In this document: positions 29,697-38,382 of the stretch, one piece after another
Position numbering within the stretch: the stretch's first letter is position 1
Layout: each line of letters begins with the position of its first letter
Notes under the pieces: generated by a model
Database searches by the model: none
What the model was told of the DNA's origin: nothing
Seen by the model: only the letters and a program-made list of their open reading frames with translations
DNA from: Allomuricauda sp.
GTDB taxonomy: Bacteria > Bacteroidota > Bacteroidia > Flavobacteriales > Flavobacteriaceae
Length of the DNA stretch: 55,180 nt
Direction of reading: 5' to 3'
NCBI RefSeq assembly: GCF_002699205.1
Contig: NZ_PABT01000045.1
Location: 1 to 55,180, forward strand
Translations under genes and position numbers: made by a program

Positions 29697-30847
29697 GGGA
29701 GTTGGATGTGATCATATCAAAGTATTTGGAATTAAAATCAAAGGATATTGGCTGCATTTTGGCCACCGTGGTCCATGTGGAAGGTTCTTCCTATCGACGG
29801 GCCGGAGCCAGAATGTTGGTGGACGAGTTTGGAAACATCACTGGGGCCATCAGCGGAGGTTGTTTGGAGGGTGATGCACTTAAAAAGGCCCTTTTTGCGC
29901 TGGACAGACAAGAGAATAGACTGGTCACTTATGATACGAGTGATGAGGATGACGCGGTTATCGGGGCGCAATTGGGTTGTAACGGAATCATTCAGGTGCT
30001 TTTTGAGCCTTTGGATTATACCGATAAGTACAATCCATGCGAACTGTTGGAAACTGTTGTTAAGAATGATACCGCCCAGGCCATTTCCATCGTTTTTGAT
30101 TTGGAGAAGCACAATGAACAACTGGGAACCGTAATGATAACGGATAAGGTGCAAGTCCAAAAGAAAGACAATTTGCCGCCCCACTTGGAATCAGCATTAC
30201 TTTTTCAAAGCAAAAAGGTGCTAGAGCAAGATAGACCATGCTTTTTTGAAATGGAAACGGGAGAAATTAAACAACATATTTTCATAGAATTGCACCAACC
30301 ACCTGTAAAATTGATTTTGGTAGGTGCGGGTAACGATGCACAAATTCTGGCACAACAAGCAGAATTGTTGGGGTGGAAGGTTACCGTTACCGATGGTCGG
30401 CCAACGCATGCGAACAAACAGCGATTTACGGGAGCGTGCCAAGTCATTGTCGCAAAGCCCGAAGAAACATTGGAGAACATCAAAATAGATAAACAGACCT
30501 GTTTTGTGCTGATGAGCCATAACTATAATTATGACTTGTGCGTATTAAAATTATTGTTGGGAAAACAGGAAATCCCATACATCGGTATCCTTGGGCCGTT
30601 AAAAAAGTACAATCAGATGCTGAACGAACTAGCTGGGCAGGGTCTCGAAGTTTCCAAAGATGACCTAAACAAGATCCATGCACCCGTAGGCTTGGAAATT
30701 GGTGCGGAAACACCAGCAGAAATAGGGTTGTCAGTATTGGCCGAGATTCAAAGTGTATTGAAAAATAAAAATGCCCGACCGTTAAAGCAAAAAACGGGAC
30801 CCATTCACGATAAAAAAGAAAATCAATTTCAAAAAATATCCATTTGA
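29693..30847 (+). CDS. xdhC: XdhC/CoxI family molybdoenzyme maturation protein
   Basis: A protein of 384 residues with both expected parts. The XdhC/CoxI N-terminal domain has VEGSSYRRAGARMLV and GAISGGCLEGDALKKAL. The Rossmann-like XdhC_C domain (about residue 200 on) has LILVGAGNDAQILAQQA and ends HAPVGLEIGAETPAEIGLSVLAEI. XdhC binds the cofactor, protects its sulfurated form and hands it to xanthine dehydrogenase-type enzymes. No such enzyme is encoded in this window. It is translationally coupled to both neighbours. Confidence 0.92.
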   Translation: MRELDVIISKYLELKSKDIGCILATVVHVEGSSYRRAGARMLVDEFGNITGAISGGCLEGDALKKALFALDRQENRLVTYDTSDEDDAVIGAQLGCNGIIQVLFEPLDYTDKYNPCELLETVVKNDTAQAISIVFDLEKHNEQLGTVMITDKVQVQKKDNLPPHLESALLFQSKKVLEQDRPCFFEMETGEIKQHIFIELHQPPVKLILVGAGNDAQILAQQAELLGWKVTVTDGRPTHANKQRFTGACQVIVAKPEETLENIKIDKQTCFVLMSHNYNYDLCVLKLLLGKQEIPYIGILGPLKKYNQMLNELAGQGLEVSKDDLNKIHAPVGLEIGAETPAEIGLSVLAEIQSVLKNKNARPLKQKTGPIHDKKENQFQKISI

Positions 30848-31449
30848 GTGCAGAGGAAAACATAGCAGTGGTTGTTTTGGCGGCAGGAGGCTCCTCTAGA
30901 TTGGGGCGACCCAAACAATTGGTGGAATTCAAGGGCAAAACACTTTTGGAACACACGATGGAAAAAGTGGATATGTTGGGCTTTCAAACAAAAATATTGG
31001 TATTGGGGGCAAACCAAGATAGCATTCAAGAAAAAATTGAAACCAAAGGCTTTAACGTAGTAACTAACAATAATTGGGAACAAGGGATGGCATCTAGCAT
31101 TAAAATGGGTTTGGAAGCATCCCTGGCGGAAGAAAATGGATTGGACCATGTGCTGTTTTTAGTGTCCGACCAGCCATTTTTGGAACGCACCAATCTTATC
31201 GGTTTAGTGCATACCCAATTGACCAAGAAACCAAAAGCCACCTATTCCCAATATGGCGAGAATATTGGAGTACCGGCCATTTTCAGCAAAGCGGCATTCC
31301 CGTTACTATTGAATTTGGAGGGTGATGAAGGCGCTAAAAAACTGATTTATTCGAAAGATTTTGATTTCTGTACCGAGACCTTCAAAAATGGAGGTTTTGA
31401 TGTGGATACCGAAGAGGATGTACAGCAACTAAAGCAAATGGACCTATGA
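30844..31449 (+). CDS. MocA-like molybdenum cofactor nucleotidyltransferase
   Basis: A protein of 201 residues with the nucleotide-binding start VLAAGGSSRLGRPKQL, SDQPFL at the metal/nucleotide site and the closing DVDTEEDV, a pattern of MocA/MobA-like enzymes. Next to XdhC, a CTP-using MocA (forming molybdopterin cytosine dinucleotide) is more likely than GTP-using MobA, but the specificity is inferred. The start is TTG at 30844, overlapping the xdhC stop as TTGA; no in-frame ATG is available before the motif. Confidence 0.85.
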   Translation: MSAEENIAVVVLAAGGSSRLGRPKQLVEFKGKTLLEHTMEKVDMLGFQTKILVLGANQDSIQEKIETKGFNVVTNNNWEQGMASSIKMGLEASLAEENGLDHVLFLVSDQPFLERTNLIGLVHTQLTKKPKATYSQYGENIGVPAIFSKAAFPLLLNLEGDEGAKKLIYSKDFDFCTETFKNGGFDVDTEEDVQQLKQMDL

Positions 31450-31682
31450 AAGTGACCGTCAAATATTTTGGTTTGGTGGCCGAAGCCGCTGATAAGTCCG
31501 AAGAGGTTATAGAATTGAGCGAAGTGCTCACGGCCTCGGAGTTGAAAAAGCAATGCCTGGAAGGACTTGCCATTACGGATAAAGATTCCGTGCAGATTGC
31601 GGTAAATCAAAATTTGGACGATGCAATAACCATAAAAGATGGTGACGAAGTAGCACTGTTGCCACCATTCGCAGGAGGATGA
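31446..31682 (+). CDS. moaD: Molybdopterin synthase sulfur carrier subunit MoaD
   Basis: A ubiquitin-like protein of 78 residues ending in PPFAGG. The C-terminal Gly-Gly is adenylated by MoeB and converted to a thiocarboxylate that supplies the dithiolene sulfur of molybdopterin. The length and the IKDGDEVALLPP motif are typical. It overlaps both neighbours by four bases (ATGA), and an AGGAGG sequence at its end can serve the moeB start. Confidence 0.95.
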   Translation: MKVTVKYFGLVAEAADKSEEVIELSEVLTASELKKQCLEGLAITDKDSVQIAVNQNLDDAITIKDGDEVALLPPFAGG

Positions 31683-32692
31683 GCAGATATGATAGACAAA
31701 TAAAACTCACGGAAGTTGGCCTGGAAGGGCAGCAAAAACTTCGCAATGCCAAAGTATTGATAGTTGGTGTTGGAGGTTTGGGCTGTCCCGCAGCGATGTA
31801 TTTGGTAGGAGCAGGGGTGGGCAAAATTGGTTTGATGGACCACGACAAAGTCGATATTTCCAACCTGCACCGACAAGTACTGTTTCAAGAATCGGATGTG
31901 GGAAGACCCAAAGCCGTTGCTGCCAAGGAACGTTTGGAAAAACAGAACAAGGAAGTGCATTTTCAGGTTTTTGAAGAACCATTGACGATTGAAAATGCGG
32001 AAAATATCATCAAGCAATACGATGTGGTTTTGGATGGAACCGACAATTTTGAAACGAAGTACCTCATCAATGATGCCTGTTTACTTGCGGATAAACCTTG
32101 GGTTTTCGCCTCTATTTATAAAAATGAAGGACAGCTTTCGGTATTTAATTACAAGAATGGGCCAACGTACCGCTGCCTGTTCCCGAAAAGTACACGACAG
32201 AACATTAGTTGCGAATCCACTGGAGTATTGGGCGTGCTGCCAGGCATTTTGGGAACCTTGCAGGCTGCAGAAGTACTAAAAATAATCTTGGGGAAAGGGG
32301 AGGTGCTTTCCGGTAAGCTGAAACTCATCAATATGATGCTTGCCAGTGAGCAGACCATCAAAATAAACAAACGTCCGGAAGAGATTGAAAGGATATACAA
32401 AGAGGGGATATCCCCGGTTTATATTGATTGTGATTTAAAAAATAAGGAACGTTGGTACCTCGATGTGCGCGAAGTATTTGAACAGCCCAAGCCCAAAGGT
32501 AAAAACGTACTGAACATTCCTTTGAACGATTTGACATTAAGATACCGGGAAATACCGAACAATCAGGAAGTTTTTGTTTTCTGTCAGTCAGGAAAACGAA
32601 GTAAGAATGCAATAGAAATCCTTAAAAATGAATTTGGCTTTCACAACCTTAAAAATGTGGAAGGCGGCATAGAAACCATTATCGATGGATAA
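31679..32692 (+). CDS. moeB: MoaD-activating enzyme MoeB fused to a rhodanese domain
   Basis: A protein of 337 residues. The N-terminal E1-like domain has VGVGGLGC (~31-38) and NLHRQVLFQESDVG, and adenylates MoaD; Cys ~178 lies in the conserved SCESTG context. The C-terminal rhodanese domain (~245-337) has Cys ~302 in FCQSGKRS, able to carry a persulfide. The structural zinc site of E. coli MoeB is missing: the first CxxC reads TYRC and the second pair is absent (KINKRPEEI). The fusion resembles eukaryotic MOCS3. It probably receives sulfur from the desulfurase at the operon start. Confidence 0.93.
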   Translation: MSRYDRQIKLTEVGLEGQQKLRNAKVLIVGVGGLGCPAAMYLVGAGVGKIGLMDHDKVDISNLHRQVLFQESDVGRPKAVAAKERLEKQNKEVHFQVFEEPLTIENAENIIKQYDVVLDGTDNFETKYLINDACLLADKPWVFASIYKNEGQLSVFNYKNGPTYRCLFPKSTRQNISCESTGVLGVLPGILGTLQAAEVLKIILGKGEVLSGKLKLINMMLASEQTIKINKRPEEIERIYKEGISPVYIDCDLKNKERWYLDVREVFEQPKPKGKNVLNIPLNDLTLRYREIPNNQEVFVFCQSGKRSKNAIEILKNEFGFHNLKNVEGGIETIIDG

Positions 32693-33128
32693 GAAGAAAC
32701 CTAAAAAAGTATTTGTACAAGGAGCGATTCCTCCCGAAAAAATAGCCAATTCGGTGGCGAATCACCAGAGTAAGACCAATATTGGCGCCCACAGTATTTT
32801 CTTGGGGCAAGTCAGGGCCGACGAAGTGGATGGTAAAACCGTCACCGCTATCGATTATACAGCCTATGAGGAAATGGCGGAGAACGTCTTCCATGAGATT
32901 CGAGAAGCGGCTTTTGCCAAGTTCGATATCACCTGTGCCCATATTTATCACAGTTTGGGCAAAGTAAACGTTGGGGAACTATGTTTGTTTGTGTTCACAT
33001 CATCAGCGCACCGAAGAATTGCGATTGAGGCCACCAACTTTTTTGTAGAAGAAATAAAGGCGAAAGTGCCGGTGTTCGGCAAAGAGATTTTTGAGGACGA
33101 AACCCATCAATGGAAAGTAAACAAGTAA
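32685..33128 (+). CDS. moaE: Molybdopterin synthase catalytic subunit MoaE
   Basis: A protein of 147 residues with GAHSIFLGQVRADEVDG, YTAYEEMAE, IYHSLGKVNVGE, SAHRRIA (conserved HRR) and the VPVFGKEIFED lysine region. With MoaD it converts cyclic pyranopterin monophosphate to molybdopterin. It starts eight bases before the moeB stop. Confidence 0.96.
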   Translation: MDKKKPKKVFVQGAIPPEKIANSVANHQSKTNIGAHSIFLGQVRADEVDGKTVTAIDYTAYEEMAENVFHEIREAAFAKFDITCAHIYHSLGKVNVGELCLFVFTSSAHRRIAIEATNFFVEEIKAKVPVFGKEIFEDETHQWKVNK

Positions 33129-33129
33129 A

Positions 33130-34026
33130 ATGGTAGACATCACACATAAAGTGATCACCTTGCGGGAAGCCACCGCGGAAGCTATCGTGAAGACGAGTAG
33201 TCAGGAAACGATTGAAGCTATCAAAAACAACAAGGTTCCCAAAGGGAACGTGTTTGAAATGGCAAAGGCAGCTGGCTTATTGGGGGTGAAGAAAACACCC
33301 GATTTGTTGCCCGACTGTCATCCGCTGCCCATCGAATACACGGGAATCGATTATGAAATCGATGGCTTGGACATCATCATTTCGATGACGGTGAAAACCA
33401 TTTATAAAACTGGGGTGGAAGTAGAGGCGATGCACGGAGTGAGCATTGTTGCGCTGACGATGTACGACATGCTTAAACCGATTGATAAAAAGGTTGAAAT
33501 CGGTACCATTCGCCTTAAATCGAAAAAAGGCGGGAAGTCCTCCTTCAACATAAAGACTGAAGGCCTAAAAGCGGATGTAATCGTTTGTTCCGATACTATT
33601 TCCAAAGGAAAAGGAGAAGACAGGGCAGGAGAAGCCATTGTTGAAAAACTGAAAACATTGGGAGTAGAATCCCAAAAAAGTATCATTCCCGATGAAGCAG
33701 ATGAAATCATCAAAAAAGTGGAAAATACCACAGCAGATATGGTGATTTTTACGGGAGGAACGGGTGTGGGGCCAAGAGATGTCACTCCACAGACCTTGGA
33801 GCCCTTGTTGGACATCAAATTAAAAGGCGTGGAGGAACAAATGCGAAGCTACGGGCAGGAACGTATGCCGTATGCGATGTTTTCGCGATCTATTGCGGGC
33901 ATAAAGGATGGTAAATTGATTTTGGCACTGCCAGGCTCCACCAAAGGAGCGGCAGAATCCATGGATGCGATTTTCCCACACGTGTTGCACGCATTTAAAG
34001 TGATAGAAGGAAAAAGACATGATTGA
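33130..34026 (+). CDS. moaCB: Bifunctional MoaC-MoaB/MogA fusion
   Basis: A protein of 298 residues. The N-terminal MoaC domain (~1-145) starts MVDITHK and has LLPDCHPLPIEY, VEAMHGVSIVALTMYDM and GGKSSF; it makes cyclic pyranopterin monophosphate with MoaA. The C-terminal MoaB/MogA domain (~150-298) has VCSDTISKG and TGGTGVGPRDVTPQTL and adenylates molybdopterin. MoaCB fusions are known in bacteria. It joins an early and a late pathway step in one chain. It starts one base after the moaE stop and overlaps moaA by eight bases. Confidence 0.94.
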   Translation: MVDITHKVITLREATAEAIVKTSSQETIEAIKNNKVPKGNVFEMAKAAGLLGVKKTPDLLPDCHPLPIEYTGIDYEIDGLDIIISMTVKTIYKTGVEVEAMHGVSIVALTMYDMLKPIDKKVEIGTIRLKSKKGGKSSFNIKTEGLKADVIVCSDTISKGKGEDRAGEAIVEKLKTLGVESQKSIIPDEADEIIKKVENTTADMVIFTGGTGVGPRDVTPQTLEPLLDIKLKGVEEQMRSYGQERMPYAMFSRSIAGIKDGKLILALPGSTKGAAESMDAIFPHVLHAFKVIEGKRHD

Positions 34027-35011
34027 ACAGAAACCACAAATAATTGACAATTTCGGTAGGCCGCATACCTATCTCCGCATTTCATTGACGGACCGGTGCA
34101 ATCTTCGGTGCTTTTACTGTATGCCCGAAGAAGGTATTGAGTTGATGGAAAAACCCAGTATCATGACCTTGGAGGAAATCATTGAGATGACAAGGATTTT
34201 TAGGGATTTGGGTGTGGATACGGTACGGTTGACGGGCGGGGAACCTTTGGTTCGGAAAAACTTCGGCTTTTTGGTCGAGGAACTGGCCAAGCTGGGCGTG
34301 ACCCTAAAATTGACCACCAACGGAATTGTACTCGATAAATATTTAGACCTGTTTGATAAAGTTGGGCTTCGCAAAATCAATTTTAGTTTGGATACGCTGG
34401 ACAAGGCCAAATCGATATTTATTACCAAGCGTGATTATTACAAGCGCATTATGCGCAACTTGGAGATGGCACTGGATATGGGTATGGACATTAAACTGAA
34501 TGTGGTTCTTATAAAAGGGGTGAACGACAAGGAAATCAACGACTTTATTGCATTGACCAAAAATCAAAATTTAGCAGTAAAGTTTATAGAGTTCATGCCG
34601 TTTAAGGGCAACAAATGGGATTGGAGCAAAGGAGTTGGCAAAGATGAGATTTTGCAGACCGTTGGCGATAAGTTCGGGGAAATCGAGACCTTGGAAAACC
34701 CAAAGCACAGCACGTCCACCAACTTTAAGGTGAAGGGGCACCAAGGCAGCTTTGGGATTGTGAGCACGATTACCAACCCGTTTTGTGATGAGTGCAACCG
34801 TATTCGCTTAACGGCTGATGGCAAAATGAAAAATTGTTTGTTCGCTACCTCTGAAACCGATTTGTTGACCCCGTTGCGGAACGGTGAAAAGATAGATCAG
34901 ACCATTTTGGAAGCAATCAAATCAAAAAAGCATTCCCGTGACGGCATGGATGTTAAGATGGATGCAGAACATTACGAGCAAAACCGTTCAATGATTTCAA
35001 TAGGAGGCTAA
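34019..35011 (+). CDS. moaA: GTP 3',8-cyclase MoaA (radical SAM)
   Basis: A protein of 330 residues. The SAM-binding 4Fe-4S cluster is held by Cys27, Cys31 and Cys34 (TDRCNLRCFYC). The second, substrate-binding cluster uses CDECNRIR plus a later Cys in KNCLF. The chain ends in Gly-Gly (SIGG), needed for activity in known MoaA. It performs the first step from GTP together with the MoaC domain encoded just upstream. It overlaps moeA by one base (TAATG). Confidence 0.97.
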   Translation: MIEQKPQIIDNFGRPHTYLRISLTDRCNLRCFYCMPEEGIELMEKPSIMTLEEIIEMTRIFRDLGVDTVRLTGGEPLVRKNFGFLVEELAKLGVTLKLTTNGIVLDKYLDLFDKVGLRKINFSLDTLDKAKSIFITKRDYYKRIMRNLEMALDMGMDIKLNVVLIKGVNDKEINDFIALTKNQNLAVKFIEFMPFKGNKWDWSKGVGKDEILQTVGDKFGEIETLENPKHSTSTNFKVKGHQGSFGIVSTITNPFCDECNRIRLTADGKMKNCLFATSETDLLTPLRNGEKIDQTILEAIKSKKHSRDGMDVKMDAEHYEQNRSMISIGG

Positions 35012-36177
35012 TGGTTACGATAGAAGAAGCACTTCGTATTATAGAAGACCAGAAAATTGACCTGAAAACAGAGGTTAGACCTCTTGAGGCGTCACTTGGG
35101 TATGCACTTTCAAAAAATACCATATCGCCTTTTGATGTCCCTGAGTTTGATAATTCCGCTATGGACGGTTATGCGCTGTGCGGACTTTATCGGGAATATA
35201 AATTGGTAGGGGAGGTGGCTGCAGGTGATTCCAGCGAAGTGTTAATGCAAGATGGCGAGGCCGTTCGGATTTTTACAGGCGCCAAAGTGCCCAAAAATAC
35301 TTCTGCCGTGATGATGCAAGAGAAAACTTCGGTGGAAGCAAGCACGCTTTTTTTGGATGAAATGCCCAAAGCTGGACAAAACATCCGTAAAAAAGGAGGG
35401 CAATTGACCAAAGGGCAAGAGGTTTTTGAAAAAGGACATATTTTGAACCCACCCTCGTTGGCCTTGATGGGAAGCTTGGGATTTGAACAACTGGAAGTTT
35501 TTTTAAAACCTCAAGTAAACATTATCACAACAGGAAACGAATTGGTAAAACCTGGTCAACCAAAGTTGGAGGGACAGATTTATGAATCCAACAGCTACGC
35601 AATTTCCGGGGCGTTACAGCAATTCGGGTTTAAGCATCATCAAAAAACACAGATACAAGATGATTTTGAGACCACAAAAACAGGCATCAAAACAGCATTG
35701 GAATCTTGTGACGTATTGATTATCTCCGGAGGCATTTCGGTAGGGGATTACGATTTTGTAAAACAATCCCTTGAAGAAAATGGAGTTAAAGAGTTGTTCT
35801 ATAAGGTATTTCAAAAACCTGGAAAACCATTGTATTTCGGAAGAAAGGACAATAAGTTTGTGTTTGCTTTGCCTGGAAACCCGGCCTCTTCACTGACTTG
35901 TTTTTATGTGTACGTACTTCCGTTGCTTCAAAAATTATCGGGATATTGGAGGACTGGTTTACCAACCTATCAATTCCCAATAAAGCATGGGTATGAAAAC
36001 CGTTTTGGGCGCCCATCTTTTCTAAAAGCTGCTGTTTTGGATGGAAAAGTTGAGGTTTTGGACGGTCAAGGGTCCTCCATGATTCAATCCATGGCCAAAG
36101 GAAATGCACTGGCCTTTGTAGATGATGGAGAAAAACTGAATGCAGGTGATTTGATCAGGTGTAAATTAATTTCCTAA
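35011..36177 (+). CDS. moeA: Molybdopterin molybdenumtransferase MoeA
   Basis: A protein of 388 residues, the usual MoeA length. It has SPFDVPEFDNSAMDGYAL near the N-terminus, ITTGNEL, ISGGISVGDYDFV and KPGKPLYFG, then FALPGNPASS. It inserts molybdate into adenylated molybdopterin. It lies between moaA and the TSUP permease gene with a spacing of three bases. Confidence 0.96.
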   Translation: MVTIEEALRIIEDQKIDLKTEVRPLEASLGYALSKNTISPFDVPEFDNSAMDGYALCGLYREYKLVGEVAAGDSSEVLMQDGEAVRIFTGAKVPKNTSAVMMQEKTSVEASTLFLDEMPKAGQNIRKKGGQLTKGQEVFEKGHILNPPSLALMGSLGFEQLEVFLKPQVNIITTGNELVKPGQPKLEGQIYESNSYAISGALQQFGFKHHQKTQIQDDFETTKTGIKTALESCDVLIISGGISVGDYDFVKQSLEENGVKELFYKVFQKPGKPLYFGRKDNKFVFALPGNPASSLTCFYVYVLPLLQKLSGYWRTGLPTYQFPIKHGYENRFGRPSFLKAAVLDGKVEVLDGQGSSMIQSMAKGNALAFVDDGEKLNAGDLIRCKLIS

Positions 36178-36180
36178 GCA

Positions 36181-36936
36181 ATGAGCGTTGAATATTTGCC
36201 CATTGTCTTCTTTTTGATTGCACTTTTTTATAGCTCGGTTGGGTTTGGGGGAGGTTCCAGTTATTTGGCTATTCTCAGTCTTTTTTTGACCGATTTTTAT
36301 GAGATACGTTCCACAGCGCTCATTCTGAATATTTGCGTGGTCAGCATTGGAACACTGTTTTATATCAAGAATCGGGTTTTCAACCTTAAAAAGTTTTGGC
36401 CTTTTTTAGCGGCAAGCATTCCATTGGCCTATCTGGGTGCGCAATTGCGACTTTCCGAGACATCTTTCTTTTTAATATTGGGAATTGCATTGATCTTGGC
36501 CGGTATTTTTATGCTGCTACGTTTTGTGAAGAAAAAAATGGACACCAAAGCATTTTCAAATCCCAAAAAAATGATATTGGGAGGAGGTATAGGATTACTT
36601 TCAGGGATTTCGGGAATTGGGGGAGGTATTTTTCTTTCTCCAGTATTGAATCTTTTAAAATGGGCGAACCCAAGAACGGTAGCTTCGTTGGCATCTGTTT
36701 TTATTTTGGTCAATTCCATTTCTGGGTTGATCGGTCTGAATATGGCGGGAACCTTCACATGGAACAGTGAATTGATATGGCAGCTCATAGTTACCGTTGT
36801 GATTGGGGGAAGTATTGGTTCCTATTTATCCAACAAAAAATTCAATCTTAAGTTTTTGGGAGTGCTTACCAGTGTTTTGGTGCTTTATGTAGGTTTAAGA
36901 CTGATTTTATTGCACGGTTTTGGGATAAAGATTTAA
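36181..36936 (+). CDS. TSUP (TauE/SafE) family permease at the end of the cofactor operon
   Basis: A protein of 251 residues with about eight hydrophobic segments and the duplicated TSUP motif, SSVGFGGGSSYLAIL near the start and GISGIGGGIFLSPVL in the middle. TSUP proteins carry sulfite, sulfonates or other anions. It is the last gene of the operon, three bases after moeA, and no modABC genes are nearby. A role with molybdate, or with sulfur species linked to the cofactor, is an inference from position only. It overlaps the convergent modE stop by four bases. Confidence 0.87.
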   Translation: MSVEYLPIVFFLIALFYSSVGFGGGSSYLAILSLFLTDFYEIRSTALILNICVVSIGTLFYIKNRVFNLKKFWPFLAASIPLAYLGAQLRLSETSFFLILGIALILAGIFMLLRFVKKKMDTKAFSNPKKMILGGGIGLLSGISGIGGGIFLSPVLNLLKWANPRTVASLASVFILVNSISGLIGLNMAGTFTWNSELIWQLIVTVVIGGSIGSYLSNKKFNLKFLGVLTSVLVLYVGLRLILLHGFGIKI

Positions 36937-37283
36937 ATCAGTCCCAACATTTCATCAGTATGCTGTTGCACGGTCGAGGTAATCTCTTCATTCATTTTTA
37001 AGAAAGTGGAAAGCACTTCTTTTCCTGTTTTCGTTAACTCGGCACCACCACCTTTGGTCCCGCCTTTGTGAAGTTCCACATAAGGCTGTTGCCCCCGTTG
37101 GTTCATATCCTCCACCATGGCCCATGCTTTTCGGTAGGACATTCCCATTTCCTTGGCCGCTTTGGAGATGGACCCATTTTTATCAATAAATTGTAGAAGT
37201 TGTGCGCGACCTGGACCAAAAAACTTTTTTCCATCGATATCGATCCAGCATCGTATTTTGAGTTCTTTACTTGTTTGCATCAT
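36933..37283 (-). CDS. modE: Single-domain ModE-type molybdenum regulator
   Basis: A protein of 116 residues with the ModE winged-helix pattern: FFGPGRAQLLQFIDKNGSIS, AAKEMGMSYRKAWAMVEDMN, KGGTKGGGAELT and a C-terminal dimerisation helix. The two Mop/TOBE molybdate-binding domains of E. coli ModE are missing, so it cannot sense molybdate that way by itself. ATG at 37283 (or 37280) is chosen; further upstream only a TTG is in frame. It is convergent with the cofactor operon and probably binds the dyad at 28510-28533. Confidence 0.88.
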   Translation of the reverse strand: MMQTSKELKIRCWIDIDGKKFFGPGRAQLLQFIDKNGSISKAAKEMGMSYRKAWAMVEDMNQRGQQPYVELHKGGTKGGGAELTKTGKEVLSTFLKMNEEITSTVQQHTDEMLGLI

Positions 37284-37347
37284 TGCTTCTGTTCTAACTT
37301 CAATCAATATACTCAAATCTTTGCTGATGATTGAACGAGCCTAAAAA

Positions 37348-37397
37348 ATAAAGGGCAAAACCACTCTAAATTTTTTAAAGATGGTTTTGCCCTTTAT
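37348..37397 (-). terminator. Terminator of the DJ-1 gene
   Basis: A 16-base perfect stem (ATAAAGGGCAAAACCA with TGGTTTTGCCCTTTAT) around an 18-base loop, with a T run on the minus strand. It lies 20 bases after the DJ-1 gene stop and between it and modE. Confidence 0.88.
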
Positions 37398-37416
37398 GTT
37401 TTGGGTAGTAGTTTAT

Positions 37417-37992
37417 TTAGATAGATATACTGGCTCCCATTACCTTTAAAAACTCACTGATAAGGGCAGGATGGCCGGGCCAAGCAGGGGAGGTTACTAA
37501 ATTCCCATCTACATAGGCAGCATCTACGGGAACATCCTGAAACTCACCGCCAGCCAATGTGACTTCTGGTCCAACAGCGGGATAAGCGGTCAATTTACGC
37601 CCTTTGACCACCTCTGCGGCCGTCAGTATCTGTATGCCGTGACAAACAGCTGCAACAGGCTTGTTCTCATCAAAGAAGTGCTTGACAATATCTAACACTT
37701 TTTGATTCAAACGAAGATATTCCGGGGCACGCCCTCCGGCAATGACCAATCCGGCGTAGTCCGATGGGTCAACATCAGCAAAGCTATAGTTGAGCGCAAA
37801 ATTATGCCCCGGCTTTTCGGTATAGGTCTGGTCACCTTCAAAATCGTGGATGGCAGTTTTAATGGTATCCCCCTTTTTCTTGTCCGGACAAACGGCATGT
37901 ACTTCATAGCCCACCATCAAGAGCATTTGAAATGGGACCATGGTTTCGTAATCTTCGGCGAAATCGCCTGTTAGAAAAAGAATTTTTTTCAT
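37417..37992 (-). CDS. DJ-1/PfpI family protein
   Basis: A protein of 191 residues with the class I amidotransferase-like fold. It has [11 protein letters not shown] with the conserved Glu pair, [14 protein letters not shown], and the nucleophile elbow AAVCHGIQ with the reactive Cys. The family includes deglycase-like, protease-like and chaperone members, and the substrate cannot be assigned. It is a single gene with its own terminator. Confidence 0.92.
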   Translation of the reverse strand: MKKILFLTGDFAEDYETMVPFQMLLMVGYEVHAVCPDKKKGDTIKTAIHDFEGDQTYTEKPGHNFALNYSFADVDPSDYAGLVIAGGRAPEYLRLNQKVLDIVKHFFDENKPVAAVCHGIQILTAAEVVKGRKLTAYPAVGPEVTLAGGEFQDVPVDAAYVDGNLVTSPAWPGHPALISEFLKVMGASISI

Positions 37993-38185
37993 ATTTAGGT
38001 TGTTTTAATGTTAAAAACTAAATCACCTTAAAGTTACGAAAGGCAGATAGGAAAGCGTGGGTCTTTACTATTAAATTAATATCAAAATTTTCTGGAATCC
38101 CTTCTTATTGAAAAAGGAAGTAATAAGCGAGATTTTGATACGGTTTCCAGTATAAAATTGTCAACTAGATTGTCACCCAAAAAAC

Positions 38186-38210
38186 AAAAGCCCCTAAAAT
38201 AGGGGCTTTT
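38186..38210 (-). terminator. Terminator downstream of the tRNA-Ser fragment
   Basis: Stem AAAAGCCCCTA / TAGGGGCTTTT with a three-base loop; T-rich on the minus strand. It follows the duplicated tRNA end by ten bases, as a terminator would follow a real tRNA gene. Confidence 0.75.
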
Positions 38211-38220
38211 CGCGTTATTA

Positions 38221-38238
38221 TGCGGAGGAAGAGGGATT
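38221..38238 (-). repeat. Duplicated 3' end of tRNA-Ser
   Basis: TGCGGAGGAAGAGGGATT is identical to 38381-38398, the 3' end of the tRNA-Ser gene. No further tRNA sequence follows. It may be a relic of a second tRNA-Ser or an attachment-site scar. The remaining bases between 37993 and 38383 hold only terminators. Confidence 0.7.
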
Positions 38239-38316
38239 ACCTTAGGTTTTCCCTATTACCTCATTTTGCAAATGAAACTTTGCATTCCTTCAGAATCCTC
38301 ATCTTATTAAAAAACA

Positions 38317-38347
38317 AAATCCCGTTCAAGAAAACTTGACGGGATTT
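38317..38347 (-). terminator. Terminator of tRNA-Ser
   Basis: AAATCCCGTTCAAG / CTTGACGGGATTT with one bulged base and an AAAA loop. It is followed on the minus strand by a T-rich run, 35 bases after the tRNA 3' end. Confidence 0.8.
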
Positions 38348-38382
38348 ATTTTTTCAAGCTGAACCAAAGTTGCGCTTGATTG

